A stretch of 12,681 nucleotides of DNA from Tannerella sp. (GTDB lineage Bacteria > Bacteroidota > Bacteroidia > Bacteroidales > Tannerellaceae), in NCBI GenBank assembly GCA_031259505.1, contig JAIRLL010000077.1:1-12681 (forward strand). The letters are read 5' to 3'. A program made the translations under genes and the position numbers. The stretch's first letter is position 1. Every line of letters starts with the position of its first letter. Below are positions 6,377 through 12,681 of this stretch, one piece after another. Under the pieces are notes generated by a model. The model worked only from the letters and a program-made list of their open reading frames with translations. It searched no databases and was not told where the DNA came from.

Positions 6377-8239
6377 TTATTTCCACTGAAAAGACTGCAT
6401 CAGTTCGACAATGTCGTCCCTCAGATATGCGTTGACGGGCGCCAGCGAATCGGCATTCATCCTGCACTGGTAATAGAGCGCCCCGCGAAAAAAATGACGC
6501 ATGCTGTCGGTCAGCACAAACTGGACAGGTGAGGCCGTTTCGCCTTCGATTCGGAATAACGTCCCGTACATGTGTATTTCGGGATTTTCGTATGCCTGTT
6601 CGACGATGGATGTCGCATTTTTTACCGCGCGTTTCACCAGTTCGCGACATTCTTTTTCGACGGCGGGAAGCGTGTGCGGCGTAATGGGACGGTAACTGCA
6701 ATAGATTTTGGCTTGCAGCGTCTCATACGACAAGTTAAGCCATCCAGCCGGCTCTTCGGCCGGCGGCAGTTCGACCGTTGCCAGTTGAGACATATTGAAC
6801 GAATACGGCAATTCTTTCAAATCCAGACTTGTATAACTTGCGGCAGGGAGGTCGATACGGAAAAACCCGCGTGGTTTGGGCGTATATTCCACGCACGAAA
6901 TCAAACTGATACACAAGAGTACGACAGCAGTGGCGGCAGGTTTGGCCGCTGTCTTTTTTGGCCGTCGTTCGCTGGCGCTGAACTTCACTTTCAGAACACG
7001 GCGCTCATCTGCCTCCAGTATCTGGAAACGGTAATTGCCATACTGTATAATTTCGCGTCGACACGGCAACGTACCCTTGATCTTCAGCAGGAGGCCGGCA
7101 AGCGTGTCGATTTCTTCAGTCAGTTTCCCGAAGTCGGCCGGGTTGGTATTCGTTTCGCGGAAGAAGTCGTTCAGTTGGATTTTCCCTTCGAAAATATAAC
7201 TTCCGTCGGGCAAAGGCACGAAATGCCTTTCATCGTCGTCGAACTCGTCTGCGATTTCACCTACGATTTCTTCGATGATGTCTTCAAGCGTAACCAGTCC
7301 CGATGTACATCCAAATTCATCTACTACAATGGCTATGTGAACTTTATTTGTTCTGAATTCTTCCAGCAGGCTGTCTATCCGCTTCGTTTCGGGCACGAAA
7401 TAGGCGGGGCGTATCATGCGTTGCCACTGCGAGGCTTCGTTCGAATGGACGCTCATAATCATATCCTTGACATACAGGATACCTTTGATGTCGTCTTCCG
7501 TGTTTTCGTAAACAGGTATGCGCGAAAAACCTGTTTTGATAATGCTGTCCATGACTTCATCAAAACTGCTCTTTATATCAATGGCCTTGATGTCCATGCG
7601 CGGCACCATGATTTCGTCCGCCGTTTTGTTGTAGAGGCGAATCATGTCCTTTTTTATCTCTTTATCGCCGGGAACGTCTTTGACTGTTGCAACGGGTTCG
7701 TCTTCAGACGATCCGGAGGCGTCATCGGCATCGACCGCCGTCGAAACGGGTTTGGTCAGCGGCCTGCAAAGCCAGTTGACGAACTGCAAAAAAGGCGAGG
7801 CGCGCAGCAAGATACTCCGCTTTTTTTTACGCAACACGAACCGCGGCATCATCCTGTCGAAAAAGAGTATCACGATTATCGACCCGGCGGCAACCGCAGG
7901 ATAAAAACAACTAACTCCCTGACAGATTAAAGACAAACCATAAAGCGCAAGTACGACAATTACGATATGCAGCGCCATGCGGAATATGCAAAGCGCATGA
8001 ATCAGTCGTTGAGGCGTTTCCAATTCTTCGCGGAGAAATTTGCCTTGCGGCTTGTCTTCATCTTTGATACGGCCTGCGTTTCCTTGTGAAAACCAAAACA
8101 ACACCTGTTCATTTGCAGAAATATATCCTGAAATGAACAGCAAAAGGAAAACGACAATAAACGAAGCAATCGAATTTATCACAGGAGTACACCATACGCA
8201 CTGCAATAATAAATCCGGCAAATGATCATCTGAATCCAA
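6377..8239 (-). CDS. gldE-gldD: GldE-GldD fusion: CBS/CorC-type membrane protein joined to GldD lipoprotein
   Basis: A single 620-residue frame without a stop covers two proteins that are normally separate. Residues 1-425 are GldE. Membrane segments lie at about 22-41, 88-107 and 112-127. A charged linker follows, then two CBS repeats (about 207-330) with VDEFGCTSGLVTLEDIIEEI (306-325), and a CorC/HlyC transporter-associated domain (about 345-420). Residues 430-449 are a signal-peptide-like segment ending in lipobox LISC (C449). Residues 450-620 are GldD, beginning EYTPKPRGFFRIDLP and including SPVQFVLTDSMRHFFRGALY and a terminal SFQWK. The start is a TTG at 8239; there is no in-frame ATG before the first membrane segment, and LDSDD fits the acidic start known for GldE. 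The canonical DEFGGT is DEFGCT here. GldD is essential for gliding and type IX secretion in Flavobacterium; many non-gliding Bacteroidales keep both genes. ssb lies 25 bases upstream and the PPTase gene 9 bases downstream. Confidence 0.93.
   Translation of the reverse strand: MDSDDHLPDLLLQCVWCTPVINSIASFIVVFLLLFISGYISANEQVLFWFSQGNAGRIKDEDKPQGKFLREELETPQRLIHALCIFRMALHIVIVVLALYGLSLICQGVSCFYPAVAAGSIIVILFFDRMMPRFVLRKKKRSILLRASPFLQFVNWLCRPLTKPVSTAVDADDASGSSEDEPVATVKDVPGDKEIKKDMIRLYNKTADEIMVPRMDIKAIDIKSSFDEVMDSIIKTGFSRIPVYENTEDDIKGILYVKDMIMSVHSNEASQWQRMIRPAYFVPETKRIDSLLEEFRTNKVHIAIVVDEFGCTSGLVTLEDIIEEIVGEIADEFDDDERHFVPLPDGSYIFEGKIQLNDFFRETNTNPADFGKLTEEIDTLAGLLLKIKGTLPCRREIIQYGNYRFQILEADERRVLKVKFSASERRPKKTAAKPAATAVVLLCISLISCVEYTPKPRGFFRIDLPAASYTSLDLKELPYSFNMSQLATVELPPAEEPAGWLNLSYETLQAKIYCSYRPITPHTLPAVEKECRELVKRAVKNATSIVEQAYENPEIHMYGTLFRIEGETASPVQFVLTDSMRHFFRGALYYQCRMNADSLAPVNAYLRDDIVELMQSFQWK
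6893..6988 (-). other. GldE/GldD junction with internal lipoprotein signal peptide
   Basis: The junction covers residues 418-449 of the fused protein. A GTG codon at 6988 (V418) is the only plausible separate start for GldD, but nothing resembling a ribosome-binding site precedes it. The linker SASERRPKKTAAKPAAT is basic and Ala/Pro-rich, like the n-region of a signal peptide. The core AVVLLCISLIS then leads to C449. With the CorC domain in the cytoplasm, this segment would cross the membrane N-in/C-out and place GldD in the periplasm, the side where it belongs. Signal peptidase II could cleave before C449; that is inference. Confidence 0.7.
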
Positions 8240-8264
8240 AGCATTATATGTTTAGTTGGCACGC

Positions 8265-8723
8265 TCAAAACGGCAAGTCGTCCGTTTGTTCGGATACAGT
8301 CGGAGGTTCTGCCAACGGACTGTATCCCTGCGCTTGTGGCGCCGAAGTCGAATCCGTAAAGCCCCTTTCGCCTCCTGCTTCAGGTTTCTTCCCGCTTGAG
8401 AAAAACTCTATGCGGTCGGCATAAACTTCTGTTACATAACGCTTCTGGCCGCTCTGGTCGTCGTAGCTGCGCGAACGGATTTTTCCTTCGACATATACCG
8501 AAGAACCTTTCTTCACGTACTTTTCAACGAACTGAGCGCGGTCGCGCGAGACAACGATGTTGTGCCACTCTGTCCGCTCGGGCACCTCGGTGCCGTTTGC
8601 CAGCGTATAACCCCGTTCGTTTGTCGCCAGCGAGAAATTTGCAACGGCATTTCCAGTGTCGAAATATCTTACGACGGGATCTTTTCCTACATTTCCTATC
8701 AAAATAACCTTGTTCAATGACAT
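8265..8723 (-). CDS. ssb: Single-stranded DNA-binding protein
   Basis: A 152-residue SSB. The OB-fold (residues 1-109) starts MSLNKVILIGNVGKDPVVRY and includes NFSLATNERGY, TEWHNIVV and KKGSSVYVEGKIRSRSY, all standard for bacterial SSB. A Gly/Ser/Pro/Gln-rich linker follows, and the acidic tail ends DDLPF, the tip that recruits replication and repair partners. It would act as a homotetramer that coats single-stranded DNA. The gene lies 96 bases after mutY and 25 bases before gldE-gldD on the same strand. This unit is characteristic of Bacteroidota. Nothing unusual is seen in the sequence. Confidence 0.97.
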   Translation of the reverse strand: MSLNKVILIGNVGKDPVVRYFDTGNAVANFSLATNERGYTLANGTEVPERTEWHNIVVSRDRAQFVEKYVKKGSSVYVEGKIRSRSYDDQSGQKRYVTEVYADRIEFFSSGKKPEAGGERGFTDSTSAPQAQGYSPLAEPPTVSEQTDDLPF

Positions 8724-8749
8724 ATTTGTTATGATTTTAATTTATGACA

Positions 8750-8757
8750 CAAATCTA
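8750..8757 (-). promoter_or_regulatory. Candidate -7 box for ssb
   Basis: The minus strand reads TAGATTTG, matching TAnnTTTG, 26 bases before the ssb ATG. The nearest upstream TTG is 24 bases away, slightly outside the usual range. Together with the hairpin at 8783-8808 it suggests that ssb can be transcribed apart from mutY. Confidence 0.45.
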
Positions 8758-8782
8758 CCTGCTTTTTTTGATATTTGCAGAC

Positions 8783-8808
8783 AAAACCGGATTTTTTTTT
8801 TCGGTTTT
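8783..8808 (-). terminator. Weak hairpin after mutY
   Basis: AAAACCG (8783-8789) and CGGTTTT (8802-8808) form a 7-bp stem around a 12-base A-rich loop (as read on the minus strand). It lies 11 bases beyond the mutY stop. The right arm supplies a short T run on the minus strand. The long loop and A/T-rich stem make it a weak terminator at best, so mutY and ssb may still be partly co-transcribed. Confidence 0.35.
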
Positions 8809-8819
8809 AACATTTCTCC

Positions 8820-9899
8820 TCACATTACATCTGATAAATATCTGTGTATCAGGCGTGGTACAGGATAGTCGCTCATTTCTTGCAATGAAATCCTGAGACA
8901 ATCTTTTAGCGCCTCGCTCTCCATCCTGATTTCCACTCTGTAAAATGTGGCGTGCAATACCTGGTGTGTCAGGATATGCCGGACGCCACTTTTGTCCAAT
9001 GTGAAAACGGCATGGCTGTCCGGCGGGAAAAGCCTTTTAAACTCGTCCGTTTCTTTCAGTTCGTCAAAATCCGCCGGTTGGGCGGTTTCTATCATCGGAA
9101 ATTCGAACAGTCCGTTCCAGATGTCTTTTTCGTTGCGGCGACACAGGTACGTATATACATTATTATATGTAATGTACATGAAATGAAAATACCGGTCACG
9201 CGTTTTCGCTTTGCGATGCCTGACGGGATACTGTTGCGGTTTGCCGCCTGCGTATCCCCGGCACTGATGTTGCAGGGGGCACCGGCTGCAATCGGGATTT
9301 TGCGGAACGCACTGCAGCGCCCCAAATTCCATGACTGCCTGATTGTGCAGTCCCGCCTGTTCGGGGTTCATGATTCGGTGCGCCAGTTCCGAGTACAGTT
9401 TCTTGCCTTCGGCCGTGTCGGTCGGTGTTTCGACGGCAAAAAGCCGTCCCAGTACGCGAAACACGTTTCCGTCTATCACGGGATAAGGTTGATTCCATGC
9501 AATGGAGGCGATGGCGGCGGCCGTATAGCAGCCAATACCTTTCAGCGACAGGATATCTTCGTATTTTTGCGGAAACCGGCCGCCGAAGCGAGTCATGATT
9601 TCCTTTGCCGCTTCGTGCAGATTGCGTGCGCGGGAATAATAGCCCAGCCCCTGCCAGAGTTTCAGTACCTCTTCCCGGCTCGCTTTTGCAAGTATTTCGA
9701 CGTTCGGGAAGCATTTTATGAATCGAATGTAGTATTTCATACCTTGAATTACACGAGTTTGTTGCAGGATTATCTCCGAAATCCAGATAAAATAAGGATC
9801 CTTTGTCTCCCGCCAGGGCAATTTTCGCAGATTTTGTGCGTACCAGTCGATAAAAACCGCACTTTTTTCAAAAGTCTTATCTTCTTTATTCATAGCCAT
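8820..9899 (-). CDS. mutY: A/G-specific adenine glycosylase
   Basis: A 359-residue base-excision repair enzyme that removes adenine paired with 8-oxoguanine. The HhH-GPD domain has the catalytic glutamate E42 in SEIILQQTRV. The helix-hairpin-helix LKGIGCYTAAAIASIA (119-134) is followed by the catalytic aspartate D143 in VIDGNV. Four cysteines, C197, C204, C207 and C213 (C-x6-C-x2-C-x5-C), bind the [4Fe-4S] cluster. The C-terminal NUDIX-like domain (from about 233) recognises 8-oxoguanine; ILTHQVLHATFYRV contains the histidine of its usual recognition loop. Length is normal. Two ATG codons, 9899 and 9893, are possible starts; the difference is two residues. It diverges from the HU gene, and ssb follows on the same strand. 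Confidence 0.96.
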   Translation of the reverse strand: MAMNKEDKTFEKSAVFIDWYAQNLRKLPWRETKDPYFIWISEIILQQTRVIQGMKYYIRFIKCFPNVEILAKASREEVLKLWQGLGYYSRARNLHEAAKEIMTRFGGRFPQKYEDILSLKGIGCYTAAAIASIAWNQPYPVIDGNVFRVLGRLFAVETPTDTAEGKKLYSELAHRIMNPEQAGLHNQAVMEFGALQCVPQNPDCSRCPLQHQCRGYAGGKPQQYPVRHRKAKTRDRYFHFMYITYNNVYTYLCRRNEKDIWNGLFEFPMIETAQPADFDELKETDEFKRLFPPDSHAVFTLDKSGVRHILTHQVLHATFYRVEIRMESEALKDCLRISLQEMSDYPVPRLIHRYLSDVM

Positions 9900-9926
9900 T
9901 TAGTTTGTTAATGTCATATTTTTTTG

Positions 9927-9934
9927 CAAATATA
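9927..9934 (-). promoter_or_regulatory. Candidate -7 box for mutY
   Basis: The minus strand reads TATATTTG, matching TAnnTTTG, 27 bases before the mutY ATG. No TTG is found at 19-21 bases upstream. The 161-base gap between mutY and the HU gene thus holds two divergent -7 boxes of identical sequence. Confidence 0.45.
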
Positions 9935-10001
9935 CATATACATTATTACAGAAGGGTGATTTTTTTCATCAAAAAAAATAGTTTTATCCAAGATTATCCT
10001 A

Positions 10002-10009
10002 TATATTTG
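10002..10009 (+). promoter_or_regulatory. Candidate -7 box for the HU gene
   Basis: TATATTTG matches TAnnTTTG and is followed by an A/T-rich leader of about 50 bases to the ATG at 10061. The upstream region at the -33 position is T-rich (GTTTTATCC at 9981-9989) without a clear TTG. The HU gene is first in its unit, so a promoter is expected here. Confidence 0.5.
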
Positions 10010-10060
10010 CAGTCTAAAAAATTAGATTAATTAATTATTAACCATTTTAATGTATTAGAA

Positions 10061-10342
10061 ATGACAAAAGCAGACATTGTAAGTGAAATTGCTAAAAGTA
10101 CGGGAATTGAAAAGGGTACTGTTTTAGCTTGTGTAGAAGCATTTATGAACTCGATAAAGGGTTCTTTATCAAGTGGCGAGAATGTGTATCTTAGAGGGTT
10201 TGGCAGTTTTGTGGTGAAGACAAGAGCACAAAAAACTGCACGCAACATCTCCAGGAACACGACAATTATTATTCCGGAGCACAAAATCCCGGCATTTAAA
10301 CCGGCAAAAGTATTCTTGAACAGCGTCTCCAAAGAGAAATAA
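10061..10342 (+). CDS. HU-family DNA-binding protein
   Basis: A 93-residue HU/IHF-type protein. It begins MTKADIVSEIAKSTGIEKG with the usual helical dimerisation half, and has the strand motif VYLRGFGSFVVKTRAQKTARN. The arm differs from E. coli HU: where that has RNPQTGE, this reads RNISRNTTIIIPEHKIPAFKP. The DNA-intercalating proline after RN is absent, which I recall as usual for this HU paralogue in Bacteroidota. It ends AFKPAKVFLNSVSKEK. As a dimer it would bend and compact DNA in the nucleoid. It opens a unit with the COX24-like gene (38 bases downstream) and rng. HU next to rng is a recurrent arrangement in the phylum. Confidence 0.95.
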   Translation: MTKADIVSEIAKSTGIEKGTVLACVEAFMNSIKGSLSSGENVYLRGFGSFVVKTRAQKTARNISRNTTIIIPEHKIPAFKPAKVFLNSVSKEK

Positions 10343-10380
10343 TTGAAGCGCAAACAGATTGAAATCTCAAGTAAAGAACT

Positions 10381-10470
10381 ATGCCCAGCGGAAAGAAAAG
10401 AAAGAGACACAAAATGGCTACGCACAAGCGTAAGAAAAGACTTAAGAAAAATCGGCATAAGAAAAAGTAA
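10381..10470 (+). CDS. 29-residue basic COX24/AURKAIP1-like small protein
   Basis: ATG at 10381 opens a 29-codon frame ending in TAA at 10468-10470. The product starts MPSGKKRKRHKMATHKRKKR and ends KNRHKKK. It is more than half Lys, Arg and His and has no acidic residue. The KRKRHKMATHKRKKR core matches the short COX24/AURKAIP1 domain, which in mitochondria is the small-subunit ribosomal protein mS38. A similar short basic protein is found on some bacterial 30S subunits (bS22 of mycobacteria). A ribosomal or RNA-binding role is therefore likely, by homology. It lies between HU and rng, its usual place in Bacteroidota, and is easily missed because of its length. Confidence 0.85.
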   Translation: MPSGKKRKRHKMATHKRKKRLKKNRHKKK

Positions 10471-10484
10471 GTCTTGACGAAATT

Positions 10485-10522
10485 AAAAGAACAAACTTAA
10501 AACTAAATAAGTTTGTTCTTTT
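10485..10522 (+). terminator. Strong hairpin between the COX24-like gene and rng
   Basis: AAAAGAACAAACTTA (10485-10499) and TAAGTTTGTTCTTTT (10508-10522) form a perfect 15-bp stem with an 8-base loop (AAACTAAA). The arm supplies a TTCTTTT tract at the 3' side, and the A tract at the 5' side makes it symmetrical for both strands. It starts 14 bases after the small-protein stop and ends 37 bases before the GTG of rng. It could end the HU/small-protein transcript, or act as an attenuator or processing site for rng, since no clear promoter lies between it and rng. Confidence 0.75.
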
Positions 10523-10559
10523 GATTAAGGGTGATAAAAAATAATAAGTAATTGGTAGG

Positions 10560-12254
10560 GTGATAAGTGAATTAATCGTAGATGTAAAACCGAAAGAGGT
10601 TTCGATTGCCATAGTAGAAGACAAAAGTCTGGTAGAGTTTCAGAAGGAGACTCGAAGTGATTCTTTTGCCGTAGGAAATATTTACCTCGGTCGCGTGAAG
10701 AAACTGCTTCCGGGCTTGAATGCCGCCTTTGTGGATGTGGGTTGTAAAAAGGAGGCGTTTCTCCACTATCAGGATTTGGGTTCCAATTTCAATACGCTGC
10801 AGAAATATCTGAAGATGTTGAAAGACGATCCCAAAAAACGGCTTTTGGGTTCGAAAATGCAACGACTGCCCGAAATCGAGAAAGACGGAAGCATCAGCAA
10901 CGTGCTGACGGTCGGTCAGGAGTTGCTTGTGCAGATTGCCAAGGAGCCGATTTCGACCAAAGGCCCCCGCCTGACAGCCGAACTGTCTTTTGCAGGACGC
11001 TTTCTGGTGCTCATACCGTTTGCGGACGATATTTCCATCTCTACCAAAATCAAGTCGGGAGAAGAACGTGCGCGCCTGCGCCAGTTGATGCAAAGCGTCA
11101 AGCCGAAAAATTTCAGCGTCATCGTACGTACTTCTGCCGAAGGAAAAAAAGTCGCTGAACTGGACGGCGAGCTTAAAATGCTGGTCAAACGCATGGAAGA
11201 CAACATCCCGCGGGCATCCAGAATGAAAGCTCCGTCGATTGTGTTCGAAGAAGCGTCGAGAACGGTAGCCTTGCTGCGCGACATATTCAATTCTTCTTTT
11301 CAACATATATATATTAATGAAAAGAGCGTATACGACAGTGTGTACGAGTATGTCAGCAACATCGCACCCGAACAGAAAAGCATAGTGAAGCTGTACAGCG
11401 ACGATATTCCCATCTTCGACAAGTTCGGCGTGACGAAGCAAATCAGGTCGCTGTTCGGACGGACAATCACCTATCGCGGCGGCGCATACCTGATTATCGA
11501 ACATACGGAGGCCATGCACGTCATCGACGTGAACAGCGGAAACCGTATGAAAAGCAGTACGGAGCAGGAAAAAACAGCTTTCGAAGTGAACTGTGCCGCG
11601 GCAGAAGAAATAGCCCGCCAGTTGCGCCTGCGCGATATGGGCGGAATCATTGTCGTGGATTTCATCGACATGACGGAAGCGTCCAATCGCCAGCAGTTGT
11701 TCGAAGTCATGACAAAAGCGATGTCGAAAGACCGCGCCAAGCATAATATATTACCCCTCAGCAAATTCTGCCTGATGCAAATCACCCGTCAGCGGGTACG
11801 CCCGATTCTGGAGGTGCAGACGGCCGAAAGTTGTCCGTCGTGCTTCGGTACAGGGGTTGTAAAGTCGTCCATTCTGTTTACCGACAGTCTGGAAGGCAAA
11901 ATCGAATGTCTGGTAAACAAGCACAATGTGAAGAAATTCACGCTGCACGTGCATCCTTATGTTGCGGCGTACATCAACAAAGGTTTCATCTCCATGGAAA
12001 TGCGCTGGAAGATACGCTATTCCGCAAAAATCAAGGTGATTCCCGATCAGGGACTGGCCTTTCTTGAATACAAATTCTACGATGCCGAAGGGAATGAAAT
12101 AGGTATGCAGGAAGAAAATGAACTTCATCTTCCTGTCGCTGCCACCCCTGCCAAGAAACCACGCCGAGGCGACAGCCGCCGCAAACCCGGGGACGGTAAC
12201 CGTCCCGGCCAGGGAACGACGACCGCCTCTGCAACAGGGAAAAAAGAGGAATGA
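10560..12254 (+). CDS. rng: Ribonuclease G (RNase E/G family)
   Basis: A 564-residue endoribonuclease that cuts single-stranded A/U-rich RNA and helps mature rRNA. The start is GTG at 10560, giving MISELIVDVKPKEVSIA, which matches the conserved N-terminus of Bacteroidota RNase G. An S1 domain covers about residues 36-130 (YLGRVKKLLPGLNAAFVDVG). The catalytic DNase-I-like domain has the metal-binding aspartates D323 (HVIDVNSG) and D367 (VVDFIDM), 44 residues apart, as in E. coli RNase E (D303/D346). C425 and C428 in CPSCFGTG are the Zn-link cysteines that join dimers. The C-terminal tail from about 532 is basic and low in complexity (AKKPRRGDSRRKPGDG). There is no long RNase E-type scaffold. 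The gene follows HU and the COX24-like gene, separated by the strong hairpin. Confidence 0.96.
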   Translation: MISELIVDVKPKEVSIAIVEDKSLVEFQKETRSDSFAVGNIYLGRVKKLLPGLNAAFVDVGCKKEAFLHYQDLGSNFNTLQKYLKMLKDDPKKRLLGSKMQRLPEIEKDGSISNVLTVGQELLVQIAKEPISTKGPRLTAELSFAGRFLVLIPFADDISISTKIKSGEERARLRQLMQSVKPKNFSVIVRTSAEGKKVAELDGELKMLVKRMEDNIPRASRMKAPSIVFEEASRTVALLRDIFNSSFQHIYINEKSVYDSVYEYVSNIAPEQKSIVKLYSDDIPIFDKFGVTKQIRSLFGRTITYRGGAYLIIEHTEAMHVIDVNSGNRMKSSTEQEKTAFEVNCAAAEEIARQLRLRDMGGIIVVDFIDMTEASNRQQLFEVMTKAMSKDRAKHNILPLSKFCLMQITRQRVRPILEVQTAESCPSCFGTGVVKSSILFTDSLEGKIECLVNKHNVKKFTLHVHPYVAAYINKGFISMEMRWKIRYSAKIKVIPDQGLAFLEYKFYDAEGNEIGMQEENELHLPVAATPAKKPRRGDSRRKPGDGNRPGQGTTTASATGKKEE

Positions 12255-12681
12255 CGCGCGGTTCGCCGGCGGAATCCGGAGAAAAATCCGTATCATTTCA
12301 TGGGTGTGGACAAGGTATCATAAATGCTATACCGTTTCAGGTAAAGGACAGGAGATTCTTCCCTCCTGTCCCCGACAAAGGCGCCGTCATTCCGCACGAA
12401 GTGAGGAATCTCAACCCAAAGTCTTTCATCGGATAATATTCTGCAGGTGGATAAATATGCATATCATCCCCGGCTGATTTTTTTTCGCACACTTTATTCC
12501 ACACAATTCCCGGCAGAACCAAAAATATAGGAACTTTGATGACTGAATAACTGAATTTTGGAATCCTGGAATTTTGAATTTTTGAACTGCAAATTCAATT
12601 CGCAAATTTATACCGCTCACAGTACAGTTCCTGAATCGCAAAAATTATTCGACGCATGTATCGGATGTTTTTCGTATCTTT
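12255..12681. other. Non-coding stretch after rng
   Basis: No credible gene is found in these 427 bases. The first part is GC-rich and contains the nested inverted repeats at 12346-12412. From 12478 on it becomes A/T-rich with repetitious GGAATTTTGAATTTTTGAA-like sequence (12551-12590). It ends in TATCTTT (12675-12681), which would complete a TAnnTTTG box if the next base is G. A plus-strand gene probably starts just beyond the window. Confidence 0.6.
12346..12412. repeat. Small nested inverted-repeat element
   Basis: Two hairpins are adjacent. GGACAGGAG (12346-12354) pairs with CTCCTGTCC (12363-12371) around 8 bases. ATTCCGCAC (12389-12397) pairs with GTGAGGAAT (12401-12409) around GAA with one mismatch. 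In addition 12352-12363 (GAGATTCTTCCC) matches the reverse complement of 12401-12412 at 10 of 12 positions. The second hairpin resembles small dispersed 'CATTCC...GGAATCTC' palindromes seen between genes in many bacterial genomes. No transposase is present. Lack of a T tract argues against a simple terminator for rng. Confidence 0.5.

Noticed and set aside
6572..7930. 452-codon open frame on the plus strand opposite gldE
   Set aside because: It lies wholly antisense to a gene with clear domains. Its product is rich in Phe, Arg, His and Cys with no recognisable motif, the usual appearance of an antisense shadow.
6377..8239. A frameshift or sequencing error as the cause of the gldE-gldD fusion
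   Set aside because: Both halves are complete and in the same frame with the signal peptide intact, so no indel is needed. Loss of a single stop codon by error cannot be excluded from sequence alone, and is given as the refuting test.
8952..9911. 319-codon open frame on the plus strand opposite mutY
   Set aside because: Antisense to an intact MutY with all catalytic and Fe-S residues; no promoter or motif supports it.
10572..11744. 390-codon open frame on the minus strand inside rng
   Set aside because: Antisense to the conserved S1 and catalytic domains of RNase G; the translated protein has no domain features.
12346..12371. GC-rich hairpin as the rng terminator
   Set aside because: The stem is good, but no T tract follows on either strand beyond three bases, and it lies about 90 bases after the stop codon.
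12389..12409. CRISPR repeat unit
   Set aside because: Palindromic, but present once only, with no spaced copies in the window and no cas genes.
12118..12477. 119-codon open frame overlapping the end of rng
   Set aside because: It starts within the rng tail in another frame and runs through the inverted-repeat region; its composition is Arg/Pro-rich and it has no recognisable motif.

Overview
The window looks like the chromosome of a member of Bacteroidota, most likely order Bacteroidales. Three things point there: gldE/gldD-type genes, a 29-residue Lys/Arg-rich COX24-like protein between HU and ribonuclease G, and repeated promoter boxes of the form TAnnTTTG in place of a TATAAT box. Gene starts lack strong Shine-Dalgarno sequences, which also fits. 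I cannot assign a genus.

Layout, left to right. (1) Positions 1-1222, plus strand: the end of a radical SAM protein and a family 2 glycosyltransferase, probably the edge of a surface-glycan locus. (2) 1293-2285, minus strand: an AT-rich membrane acyltransferase (AT3 family). (3) 2439-4205, plus strand: phenylacetate-CoA ligase followed by a tandem ACT-domain protein, behind a good promoter. (4) 4206-4429: intergenic, with a -7 box and a hairpin that together could define a short non-coding transcript. (5) 4430-5647, minus strand: a twin-arginine-signal NIPSNAP-like protein and a small lipoprotein, an operon. (6) 5732-9899, minus strand: mutY, ssb, a single ORF joining gldE to gldD, and a 4'-phosphopantetheinyl transferase. 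This gene order is familiar in Bacteroidota. (7) 10061-12254, plus strand: an HU-family protein, the 29-residue COX24-like protein, a strong 15-bp hairpin, then ribonuclease G. (8) 12255-12681: no gene; a small nested inverted-repeat element and AT-rich DNA ending in a possible promoter.

Most of the window is core housekeeping: DNA repair and replication (MutY, SSB), nucleoid structure (HU), RNA maturation (RNase G), carrier-protein activation (PPTase) and an envelope module (GldE/GldD). The most notable observation is that GldE and GldD are one uninterrupted reading frame. The GldD lipoprotein signal peptide with its lipobox cysteine lies inside the polypeptide at residues 430-449. The topology is consistent with either a membrane-tethered fusion or a precursor cut by signal peptidase II. 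Other points of interest are the possible small RNA at about 4340-4415, the hairpin in front of rng, and the AT-rich acyltransferase.
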